Assembly: GCF_005239225.2 (NCBI RefSeq) | Contig: NC_133288.1 | Coordinates: forward strand, 18,730,169 to 18,794,168 | DNA: 64,000 nucleotides | Direction: 5' to 3' | Origin: Populus alba | Lineage: Eukaryota; Streptophyta; Magnoliopsida; Malpighiales; Salicaceae | Part shown: piece by piece, positions 33,401 to 43,972 of the stretch | How the letters are laid out: each line of letters starts with the position of its first letter | Position numbering within the stretch: the stretch's first letter is position 1 | Notes under the pieces: model-generated | What the model was told of the DNA's origin: nothing | Seen by the model: only the letters and a program-made list of their open reading frames with translations | Databases searched by the model: none | Made by a program: the position numbers and the translations under genes

Positions 33401-34211
33401 GAACAAAAAATGAAAAAGAGTTGTGATGCGCGCGTCAGAGTATCTGCCGCTCTGCTGCCTTCGAGCAGCACATGTAGCTTACTCTAGCGGTGAAAAACTT
33501 CCTTCCACCGTGTCAATAGACTCCTAGCGGTGTTCTTTTCTTCAGGAGACGATGTGTGTTAGTTGTTTCTTGGAGGATTGTCGTCGACAATATTGTATTC
33601 TCTTCTCATGCCTTTATCTGGTCACACGGTTATTCCTTTCGGGTTGTTCTCGGAGCACTTAAATCTATCCTCGAAATAAATAGAAAAGGAGAGAAACAGT
33701 TCAACTTGGTCTCGTATTGCTGTGATTCCTGGAAAAGCTTTCTCGTTAGTCTGAAGACTGAATAAAAATGGTGAAGGTGAATAATATCACAAAATGGGAG
33801 CATGCAAGCTAATCCATCAAACTACCAACAAATGGCCAAAAATAACATGAGACATTAATTGAGAAAACAATTGGCAGGGCAATCACAAGTAACAAGAATA
33901 AGGTGATAACACAGCGTGAAGATTAGAGCAACAAAATTGAAATCCTCATCAATTGAATATAGGCACAAATGATCGGAGTCCAACAGGCGTGGCCAGATAT
34001 AGAACTTCTCACTAATTTGCTATGGATGCGTGGCCAGATGCAGAACTCCTTGCTGTGGTAGCATTTCATATGCACTCAATTACTCTTTCTTCTTCAACAA
34101 AAATCAGTTGATCCAGGGAGAAAGCAGATAACCTCTGTTAGTAGTAGCAAATTCAAGGGATGTACCAGGCATCTTGAGAAACTTGGGCGCTGCCAAAACT
34201 CTGGTAATTGA
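33400..34211. other. 3' flank of the CaaX-type gene
   Basis: No supported gene. Part of 33770-34211 is probably the 3' untranslated region of the gene on the - strand. A small repeat, GCGTGGCCAGAT, occurs at about 33987 and 34029. The less AT-rich block at 33420-33760 matches nothing I know. Confidence 0.45.
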
Positions 34212-36429
34212 TCACATAATCACACATGAACAACTTCTTTCATTTCCATTCTCAAATTCATCATCTGATCCACCTGTTTCACTGTCATGGATCAAGTGTA
34301 CGAATCAGCAAAATTGTCATGATGAATATTAACCAGATAGAAAGGAAACCTAAATGAGAGACGAGTTAGATTAGAAAGTCTGCATAATGCATAGCAAAAT
34401 GCTACCAAAAATCTTTATACAAAACAAGTGGACTCCTTCACACTTTAGGACCAGAAATTATAGAAACCATGTCACGTAGGAAACCAACTTGCTGACTCCA
34501 ATGGTACCCAACATTTATAGCTTTCTTCAATCGTCGCATATGCATATGGCAGGGGCTGTTGTAGATGCAGGAAATGGATGCCCAAATCATAGACCAATAA
34601 TACTTGAACATAATGCCTCTCCAATATGGAAATAGCAATCAGAAGACCCATCTAACACACTTCAGTTGTGTAGATGGAAGCAAGCAACAAACAAAATAAC
34701 ATCTATAGACACACTTCAAACAGTGGTCAGACTGACAGAAGATCCAGTATAACCAATCCAAGACAGTAGAAGAACAGAACCAGTGCCAAAATAGGAAAGA
34801 GGCTTGAGGCCACGTTGCTATTTCAGGCTGTTAATTCTTAGAGTTGCCATTTGCAAATGGCAAACATGCACCACGGTCAATATAAAATTGTTGAGTATCA
34901 GAAGAGAACTATCTTTTGGCAAGTCTTAGAGAGATGCACGCAATTAATATATCACCGGCATTTCACTTCAAGCCTTCAGCTAGTTTGATCATACACATGG
35001 AAAGGAAATGGTTTGATCAAACAAAGCTGATTTACAGAAAGGAATGTGCAGTGAGAAGTGACAATGTGCATGGAAAGAGACTGGAATGCAAATGTACATG
35101 AATTAGCAAAGAACTGTGAACAAAAACAATATAAAGAAACTCAAAATCACCAGTGAAAGAAGAACACGCTACAAATAACACAATTCATGATAAGGAAATG
35201 AGAAGAACTGATGTAAACAAAATATTCCCTGCCCTCACTTTTGAGAGTCTGCTCTGGAGCAAGGACACAAAACCTCATCCATCATAGCTATGGTCAATCA
35301 CAATCATAAATCCTTAGTGTTTTACTCAGTTTCAACATCTCCAGACACATCTCATCCTTTTATCCCTTGAGCTAAGGTTCAAGTTGAATGCTCATATTAT
35401 CATATAGATCACTTAACCTCCACTTGTTAGTACGAGATTGGCCAAACTTGCTGAAAGTTTTATTTGTTTCCTTATCAGGCAATCAAAATATAATTATCAC
35501 TTTTTAAGATTGCGAGTAACCTGATCTTCTTAAGACTGTACTGATATGGACGAGTCATACAAAATGACTCAAAAATAAACATCTCATGTTAGTATTCCAA
35601 CTGAAAGACAATCAACCCATTAAAGCTCATGAGAAACAGGGTCCATGTTTAGCAATATGGGAAATCAGAACTTGTGCAGATTTAACTTGGAAATTCAAAA
35701 AGACAGTGGTACCCCTAGAGGTGCATATAACGGAGGCTTATGCCACATGGACAAGAGCACACATTAAACAAATTCCAGAAGAGGTTTTGCAATCTCCTTG
35801 ATATGCTTGAAACATGAATTAAACTTAATGCAGATCTCATAAATTCAAAATTTAGATCAAGACAAGGTACTCCCATACCTTGGTTCAAATTCCCTAATTT
35901 CAGCAAGCTCACTCCCACAAACATCGGTCCACTGCACTTTTCTCCTTTCTGTATGACCAGGGATATCACTACCTTTTTCATTCAATGGCTCGCTCTGATT
36001 AGCATCCTCAACAGGAACTGAAATACTTTTTGATGTCTTCTTCAAACTACTCCTAAGAGTAACTTTTATTGCATTATTATCACCTTCGAGTTCAGTTATG
36101 AGATCTTTTCCCTTGTCAGCAACAAGAGGATCTGGCAAGACATCCTTCTGTTGGGCAGGGCCTACTTTGAGAGGCGATGGGGATTCAAGTCCTGCGGAAG
36201 CGCGCCCAAAGCAGACAAAAGAAGCGCAGCCGCGGGAAAGCCGGTTCTTCAAGGAAGCCAGCTGGAGGTCAAAGTCAGGTTCTTGGTCCACCAACTGGTA
36301 CTGATTCCACGGCGTAACTCTCATGGGTTTGTCTTCGTGCTTCTGACCCAAGAGAAGAAGGGTCAAGCCCTTGCTATACCCAGAAGCCGAAGAAGAGAAG
36401 AACCCTCCTCCTTCCACTGCCAATAACAT
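34212..36429 (-). CDS. Conserved plant protein of unknown function ending in a CaaX motif
   Basis: Two coding exons on the - strand, 36429-35879 and 34281-34212, give 206 residues. The junction is GT-AG and splits a Ser codon, turning EIREFEP into EIREFEPSETGGSDDEF. I do not know a name, but several segments look like a conserved plant family: the start MLLAVEGGGFFSSSASGYSK, PWNQYQLVDQE, LKNRLSRGCASFVCFGR, RRKVQWTDVCGSELAEIREF, and the acidic last exon. The end is SCSCVIM. C203-V-I-M is a textbook CaaX box, with Met favouring farnesylation, and Cys201 could be palmitoylated. I infer membrane attachment. The start lies 13 nt after an out-of-frame ATG near a possible leader acceptor at 36443. 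Codon reading through both exons, and a stop right after the CaaX box, support this model. Confidence 0.85.
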
Positions 36430-36442
36430 TAGTTCTGATCAT

Positions 36443-37115
36443 CTGGGCATCAATATATATTTTCTGTGTAGCTCCCCACACCGCCCCCTTGCTACTAACA
36501 AAGACACCAGCCCTTCATAGAGTAATTATTTCATGGTCAGATAGGTTGCCATCAAAACACCACAAAAAATCAAATATTAACAAAAACAAAAACAACCATA
36601 TGTTAGTGATTATGAGAAGGAGAATTGCTCAAATTATATTCGTTTCTGACCAATGAATGGTTAGATTTATCACGGTGATCTTCAAACTTTAAATCCCAGA
36701 ACCACACACGAGAAAGAAAACAAAAAAAGCTATCCAAAAGTGGCAAAGAAAATGGCATTAATATAAAGAGTTAGATCGCCAACATCAGTAATCTGGTCAA
36801 AGTTACAACAGCCCATTTAATACAAAGTCATCAAACAAACATGGTCAATCCCAATTTTGACCATTAAAAAAAAAAACAGGTATCGATCATGAGATGCTTA
36901 AAAAAAAAAAGACGTGATATCCCAAACAGGATTCAACTGTTCAACGAGAGAAAGATGGCTGGCATGCATCAATTCACTTTAAAAAAAAAAAAAAACAAGA
37001 AGAGGGGAAAACAAGAGCAATTCAGCTGCTAATTTTACTCCCTTTTGGTTGTAACAAAGTGGATATTTCCTTTCTCTTTTTTTCTCGGGAACCAAACAGA
37101 AAATCTTTTGAGTAC
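36443..37115 (-). other. Probable 5'-leader intron of the CaaX-type gene
   Basis: On the - strand a donor at 37115 (GCTATCAG, then GTACTC) may pair with an acceptor GATGCCCAG ending at 36443. The interval is AT-rich, with no open frame of note. Upstream, 37116-37200 is relatively GC-rich, as expected for a leader and promoter. Other acceptors are possible. Confidence 0.45.
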
Positions 37116-37199
37116 CTGATAGCGACGCGATAGATCTACGAGAGAATCTGGAGGACTAAAACGGCGGCGCCGGCATGTCGGATCCAATAAATCGGCGAG

Positions 37200-38220
37200 G
37201 AATTTGAGAATAGTGTAGACAGCAAGTAAATAAAATGAGAAATGTAGTTGTTAGTGAGTGGAAAGTAAATTGAAATAGAAGAAAAAGAAAAGAAAAGAAA
37301 GAAAGAAAGTTTGGGCTTACTCCTGGTTCAAATTATTTAAAAGGTGGATAGGGATCGTGGCGCATGATAGCGATTGGGCCCCACCTCTTTTTCTTATTAT
37401 TATTTTAGTGAGGAGTACTTTATTTATTATTTTCTGTTACTTATGTGAAATTTGGGAAGGAGAACATATATTTCGGTTAAAAATGTTTTTATTTGAAAAT
37501 ATATTAAAATAATTTTTTAAATTTTGTATATTAGTATATTAAAACTATTAATTTAATATTTTTTTAATTAAAACATATTTTTTAAAAACATTATAAATAA
37601 AAGTTAATATACTTTTAAACACGAGAAAAGAGAAAGTTGGCTTTTGTTTGATTGTCATCATGTATGCACGCAAGCTTTCTTTTAACTAACAAGTCAAGTC
37701 CACTTTTTAATTATTTATTTAATTAATTTATTGATTGTATTAGTAATTATTGACTTGCAAATTCTTCTTGTATCTTCCACCCTTTTACTCTTTCTACTTT
37801 CAGGAATTTAACTACTATTACCACTTCTAATCATTTCTTAATTATATTTAATTATCATTAATATCTTTAAAAAGTATACCAAAAACACCGTCGTTTTTAC
37901 CCAAAAACAATAGACACTATCTTAATTTAGTGGTTAAATTGCATGAACTCTAATTTGGTTTTTGAAAACAATATTTCGACAGACCAATAACTATTATCAA
38001 ATGTTAATTAACGATAAATAACATTTTATTTATGAAATATGTTTTACTCGTAAGTCTGACGGCAAAGTAGTTGATGATGTTTTAAAATCCAATATGCTCA
38101 ATAATCAGGATTTTTGAGTATTTGAATAAAGGGTAATCATATATCAATATTTTATTTTTTAGAGTTTCACAAAGTTTGATGATTAATGATGAAAAAAATT
38201 TGACAAAAAAAAACCTCTTC
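37200..38220. other. Promoter side of the CaaX-type gene, then spacer
   Basis: A GAAA-rich tract (about 37275-37310) is followed by AT-rich sequence with a MITE-like copy at about 37465-37620. No gene seen. Confidence 0.5.
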
Positions 38221-38224
38221 TATA

Positions 38225-38670
38225 TCTTTCAAATGTTGTTAAAAGTCATGATTTTTATTAACATGTCATCCACATAAGCTTCCATGTTCTTTCCGGTTTG
38301 GTGTTTGAATAATTTGTTGATCATCTGCCAGTAAATAACCCTCATGTTTTTTAAGCCAAAGAGCATTGTTTTGTAGCAAAAGGTTCCTTTTTCTTTAATG
38401 AAAGAAGTCTTCTCCTTATCTTTTAGATAAATAAGGATTTGATGGCACTCTGAATTAATATCCAATGAACTTAACTGTAAAGTTCAATAATTTATCAATT
38501 TTTTAGAGATGAAAACTATTATTTAAATAGATCTTGTTTTGGTCAGTAAAGTCCACACACATTCTTTATTTTTTAGTGTCTTTCTTCATTGTGACCATAT
38601 TAGCCAACCGATCCAAATACATAACCTCCCAAATGAACCCAACAACTGATAATTTATCTACTTCTATAGT
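38225..38670 (-). pseudogene. Ty3/gypsy reverse transcriptase remnant
   Basis: On the - strand the order fits the gypsy RT palm: VGFIWEV and LDRLANMV (about 38590-38660), RMCVDFTDQNK (about 38530-38560), a DSF.L.KID-like stretch, then YKTMLFGLKN and AYVDDML. The catalytic YVDD is intact at 38265-38276. At least two in-frame stops (after DTKK and NSFHL) show that it is dead. No LTRs, gag or integrase were found nearby, so it is an isolated fragment and not part of the element at 48.9-54.6 kb. Confidence 0.85.
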
Positions 38671-38679
38671 TATTTCCTG

Positions 38680-41030
38680 TTATCTCCCCCTCCTAAAGTT
38701 TCTCTTCTTCTCTATTTGGATCAATTTGAAATCTAGTATATATTTTCAATTTCATAATTTGTTTTAAATTATTTTCAATAAGGTTAATATGGTTTTATTT
38801 CCTGATACGTAGATAAATAAGTTAACCCGAGTTGATCGAACCAATCTAATATATTATTTTTTTAAAAATTTGGTTTGACCTACATCACAACATGTACTAA
38901 TAATCTAGTATATACTACTTAAGAATAACACTACATATTTTCATTTCTCTCAATCACTCACTCAGCTCCTTCTTCTTTATTTGTTAGAAAAAAAGTGAGA
39001 ATCTTGGAGCTTACCTATACCTAAAAATGAAAAACTTTTATGATTGATTATTATTATTATTATTATTCAATAAGAAGTTCAATATAATGGAGTTTAATTT
39101 TTTGTGATGAAATGCATTAATTCAAATATTTGATGGTATTTTTTTTCAATGAAATATTTGATGATCTTAAAACTCTATCAAAGAAGAATATTTTAATGTC
39201 AGTATATAAAAATTATTATAAATATAATTACTGTGAAGACCTAACAATGGTTACCTCAGGTTGGAGGGTGATTTTTCCACATCAGCACACCTCCTCTGGC
39301 CTCAAGATTTTAAAATGCAACTCGTGAGATGCCGTAGTAAATGGTTGGTATGGCAAAATCAACGCCCCTTCAAGTCTCTTGAAGATCAATTTACTTCACA
39401 AAAAATAAGACCAGGAACTGGTAAATTGTTTTTTTTTTTAAATTAAAAACTGATAATAAATTGTTTGAATCTGTCATTTTTGGATGGTCCCATAGTCATC
39501 AAAAACTAACGGTATGGACAAACTCTTGCACTATCGAGCTACTTAAGAGCTATTTGTCCGAATTCGGTGCCGAAGCGGACACGACAAGGAAAAAAAAAGG
39601 TTTACTGGTCAGAATGACTTGATAGATAAGACTTCCGAAGCTTATTGCATTAGTATTCACGAGTCTACGAAAATGATGTGATTATATATATATATATATT
39701 TTTTTTAAAAAAAAGTCATTGAATTGGAACAAAAAAGAGATGCAATGGTGATAAATAGAGTAACATGTTCGAAATGATGAGTGTTGTTGATTTTTAAAAT
39801 ATTTTTATTTAAAAATATATTAGAATAATAATTTTTTATTTTTTAAAATTTATTTTTAATAATACATTAAAATGATATAAAAATATCAAAAAAATTATTA
39901 ATTTAAAATAAAAAAATTCAATTTTTTTTTAAATACAAACACAAACAAACCTTATATTAATCAAGTAACCCAATTGGTTCATTATTTACACACACCTATC
40001 CTATTTTAGAATCATAAATAAGACTTACGAGGTAATAAATGTATAATTTTAAAGATGACAATTCTAACTTTAAGCATCACAAGCTATAATATATTAGGGA
40101 AAAATTACCCTTTATTAATTTAATTTATTTTATAATTACCCGTTATAATTTACAAGATTGTTTTCATTTAATAACTAAGAAAGCATTTATATTTTATATT
40201 CAATAATTTTTTTTAAAAAAACTTTCTCCATCTTCTTCCCCTCCACGCCAAACCTAGTCATAATCTTCCATTTTCTTTGATCTCTCACCAACCACCATCT
40301 TCAACAACAGTCTCACCAAATTTTAAGTGACTAGATATATTATACGCAGTAAACAGCAATATTGGCATGTTGTTCGGCAACCCCTTAATCCTGTTAAGTG
40401 AGTTCATCAGTAATTGAAAAAAAAAAAAAAAAAAACCCTATAAATCTATTTCAAATAAGTCCAACAGCTTTGGAATAACGATTTTGAGATTTCTTTATGA
40501 AAGACTTCTCCGTCCTCAGGTTGACAACTAACAATGTAAAGAGTGATTTTCCTATGTTTTTATTTTAAAAGATAAAACACCAAGCCAAATTGATTTGATT
40601 GGATTCCTTGAAATGCAATTTTTGAAATTAATTCAATTAGGTAGTTGGAATCGTTGAGTTTTTGGTTGGGTTTTATAACACTGCGTCCATGTCCATGGAT
40701 AATTTTATTTCTAAATATTTTTTTTTTTGTTTTTTTTTTGTTAACGGTAAATATTTAGACCAACTTACATGTATTTTGACTAATTTTTTAAGATTTTAAA
40801 ATTAATAATAATATAAATCTCTAATAATTCTGAGATTTATAACACTCAAATTTATGACCTTTAAATAACAAACTCAACGCATAATCCATTGAGCTACACT
40901 TTAATAATTATAAATTTTCTTTTCTTATTTGGGCTTGTAGATCTTCCTCTTTTCAGTATATCCTATTTCTTACAAGTAGGTTAGGTTACAACAGAAGAAA
41001 GCCATGGAAAACGTGTGCTGGCTAGCACAT
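38680..41030. other. AT-rich spacer with old mobile elements
   Basis: No gene seen. It holds an ATT microsatellite near 39048-39068, a MITE-like copy at about 39785-39950 and an A-run near 40419-40435. A decayed SINE-like block at 40740-40905 is listed separately. Confidence 0.55.
40725..40905 (-). mobile_element. Decayed SINE-like copy
   Basis: On the - strand an A-box-like TAGCTCAATGGATTATG near 40885-40901 is followed by a weak B-box region (AAATTTGAGTGTT). A tail that still resembles the shared SINE end (AAATTAGTCAAAATACATGT, AAGTTGGTCTAAATATT) and a long A-run complete it. The head differs from the other SINEs in the window. Confidence 0.6.
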
Positions 41031-41040
41031 ATATACATAT

Positions 41041-41318
41041 AGCAGCCGGCGCAAGTAATTGATCACATGCAGCCGTCTCAGCTTCAAGGATTTAATAATT
41101 TAATGGTCACGGTGGCACCCTAATAGCTCTAAAGCTTATGGTTGCCAGAAATAAGAAAGGTCCAGTGGGTCGTGCAAGAAGCAGCCGGCGCAAGTAATTG
41201 ATCACAGGCAGCCGTCTCAGCTTCAAGGATTTAATAATTTAATGGTCACGGTGGCACCCTAATAGCTCTAAAGCTTATGGTTACCAGAAATAAGAAAGGT
41301 CCAGTGGGTCGTGCAAGA
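41041..41318. repeat. 139-bp tandem duplication, nearly identical
   Basis: Copies 41041-41179 and 41180-41318 differ at only two positions that I can find (ATCACATGC/ATCACAGGC and GGTTGCC/GGTTACC). A third copy begins but breaks off after AGCAG. The sequence is less AT-rich than its surroundings and encodes nothing evident. Confidence 0.95.
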
Positions 41319-41319
41319 A

Positions 41320-43960
41320 GCAGCACCGCCAACTCCCGAGGCAAGAACATTGTCGCTTTAATGCATGGATGAGGACCACCAACTTTATCGGAAGTTAACC
41401 TGAAACTTCCAAGGAAATGCTGAGTTCCTGTGAAAGGGAAGTGTGCCTGTCATGCTGCAGAGAGCAAGGGGTCAGAAAGGAAACAAACAAGGCAGTAAAT
41501 TAATGAGCCTCGTCTTAAAACTCCCCGTATAGGAGGCTATAGCACCCTGTAAAAAGCTTTGGCCAATCATTTAGATTCCACTCCACCATGCAGAGGTCTG
41601 TTTCGGCAATAATTTTACTGGTTTTTCCTTCTCGTGTCGGGGACAAGATTTTTAGTCTTTTGGAGAGGACATTAGTAATTATGAACAGCTCGCTGGCCTC
41701 GTCTGTCTTTCCAATCTTGGATGTCTCCTTGGATTAGATCATCCCTAGATTTTCTGTGTCGAGAACTAGGGCCTTAAATTGTCAATAATAGGCCACACAG
41801 TGATGGCGGTGGCTTCTCTTTCCATTCCCAGATGTCTTCATTAATTCTCTCTTAGTGGTTGTTCTGCAAATACAATGTTCAATCATATGAATTATCTATT
41901 CATTAATTTTGTCTTAACGCCAAATATTCATTCAATCTGGACTATAAAGGGTCGGTGTCTCTGGGCCACACACGTTCGACATGGAAAATATCCCAACTTG
42001 AATCAGATTAGTCAAAGATGGAGTTCTCCACAATCTATTCTTTCTCATAATTCAACAGTCAAACGATGAATTTAATTGATAAATCTTTCTATGGAAAGCA
42101 GGAGGAGAAACTTGTGGCCTGGAGTTTTCCGATAATCTTCACCACTTTCTTGTATGACAGCGGCCATGGTATTCTTTTTGTAGGTTCTTTTCTTCAAGGT
42201 CAAGACATCCATAAACCTACGAGTTTATGACCAGACTCCTTTCTCTGAGCTGTCGAAAGGTTTTGCTCCTGTTTTTATACGCAAAAGAAATGCCCTAAAA
42301 CCGATTTTTATCGATTGTGAATATAAACATTAAATCTAGATTTCATAATTTAGATAATGGATGCGGTTAGCGCCAAAAGTTGGAATATGATGAACTCGAT
42401 AGGTTACGCGTGTTTGTCACCTATGCACTCACTCAAAAGCATAATTCTAGACCAGGATGCTAATTGCTATGCAAACCCTACAATAAACTTTTAAGCCAAT
42501 CTCGTTGGATCAATGATTGAGGGAGTGGTCTAAAAGTGGTGGCGTTGCTTTTCTTTCTCTTCATCTATCTTCCCAAATGTTTAGATCAAATTGAAGTCTC
42601 TTAAAAGTGATTCGTAAATGTGCTTTTGGCGAAAAAAGACGAGTTGTGGGTCATATAGCCACCAATACCTTTATCAACTGCAGAGGAGTCCAGGAATTAC
42701 AGAGAAAAAAATAAAACAAGATTGAGGAAACAGAAACATCAATCATTTTTTAATGGAAGGTTAGCAAGTTGAATGGGATTCTCTTAATGCAAGAACTGAT
42801 TGCGAGAGCGAGTAATGATGATAGGTAAGCTGCATATTCATTTCTAGCCAAGCCAATGCAAGGAGAGACCTGAGCATGTGGGATTGTGGACCCCATGATC
42901 ATTGTCTGATATAAGATTACAAATGGCGCCTGACACCCTGTTACAGCAGCTGAGCTGCTACTCTGGCAACAATCAGAAGGTTCATATCGTCTGCTACGTT
43001 ATTTGTTTCTTTGTTAGCATGTTTCTGGAGGATGGTACAAAATACAATTCATGGCATTATAGAAGCTTGAGCTATTTACGTTGGGGACTCGCTATACACG
43101 TCAGCTAGTTTTCGTTTGCAATAATTGGCAATTCTAATAATTAAGGTGCAGTGCAAGGTATCTTGGGCACCTTGTAATGCTGGTGTTGAAGGCATGAAAG
43201 AATGGGCAAGGCTCAAGGGAAATCTCATAATCCAAGGAACAATCAAACCAGTTGATTTTATGTCTGGTGCAATAGGGAATGTCGTGAAAAAATGCAGTGC
43301 AAAACCAGTTAATGCCAAGTAGAATATATGAACAGGGACCTTTTGAAGCTAGATTCTTTCTTTCATCTGAAGATTTTCAACTACTAGAAGCAATCTAGCA
43401 TTGCACAGACGAATGATTCATAACATTGTTTTTCCCTTTCCTATGATGGTATCAATGCTTTAAACTATCTTCTTAGCATTTTAATTTAAACTTCAGCAGG
43501 ATAACACATACTGAAGCAAAATCATGGCAAGCACACATAAAAGTGAGAACTACACTTGCGAAATGATCATCAGAAAACACATCCTAATAAACCAGAACAT
43601 CATGCAGAACAAAACAATATAAGACAATGCAACGGCTAATACCAATTTATAAGTAGTGTGACCAATTCAACAAAGCACTTTACGTATGACATAAACCAGA
43701 TTAACCATTTAAAAAAACAAGAAAGATAAAATGATAGGTTATGGTGCTTCATTGTATAAGCATTCTGCTCCATGAGAACTCACCACTAAGCTTTCCTTCT
43801 TCACACGCTTCAACAAGTTTAACAGCATCATGTGATTATTCTAGAATGGAGTCACCATTTCCATCGCTTCCTTCCTGAAGAGAACTGCAACAACCAAAAC
43901 AGCAACATAACTGCAACAGCCATCCAAGTCCCTTAACCAAAACATGGAAAGAAGCTTGCA
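41320..43960. other. Spacer of mixed composition
   Basis: This stretch is less AT-rich than most spacers here, but no complete gene is supported. The only frame with a coding look is at about 43146-43322 (see the separate entry). Confidence 0.45.
43125..43322 (+). pseudogene. Possible exon or gene remnant, unidentified
   Basis: The frame from about 43146 to the stop reads VSWAPCNAGVEGMKEWARLK, then GNLIIQGTIKPVDFMSGAIG and a basic end. Its amino-acid make-up looks like a real globular protein, unlike other short frames here. No start context, partner exon or known family is evident. It could be the last exon of a degraded gene, or chance. Confidence 0.25.
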
Positions 43961-43972
43961 GGACCTGCTATC

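Noticed and set aside
33556..33765. 69-codon frame starting MLVVSWRIVVDN
   Set aside because: No family motif, promoter or splice partner was seen; it lies downstream of the CaaX-type gene in what looks like ordinary spacer.
36098..36426. + strand frames opposite the CaaX-type gene
   Set aside because: Antisense shadows of exon 1, which carries the conserved protein on the - strand.
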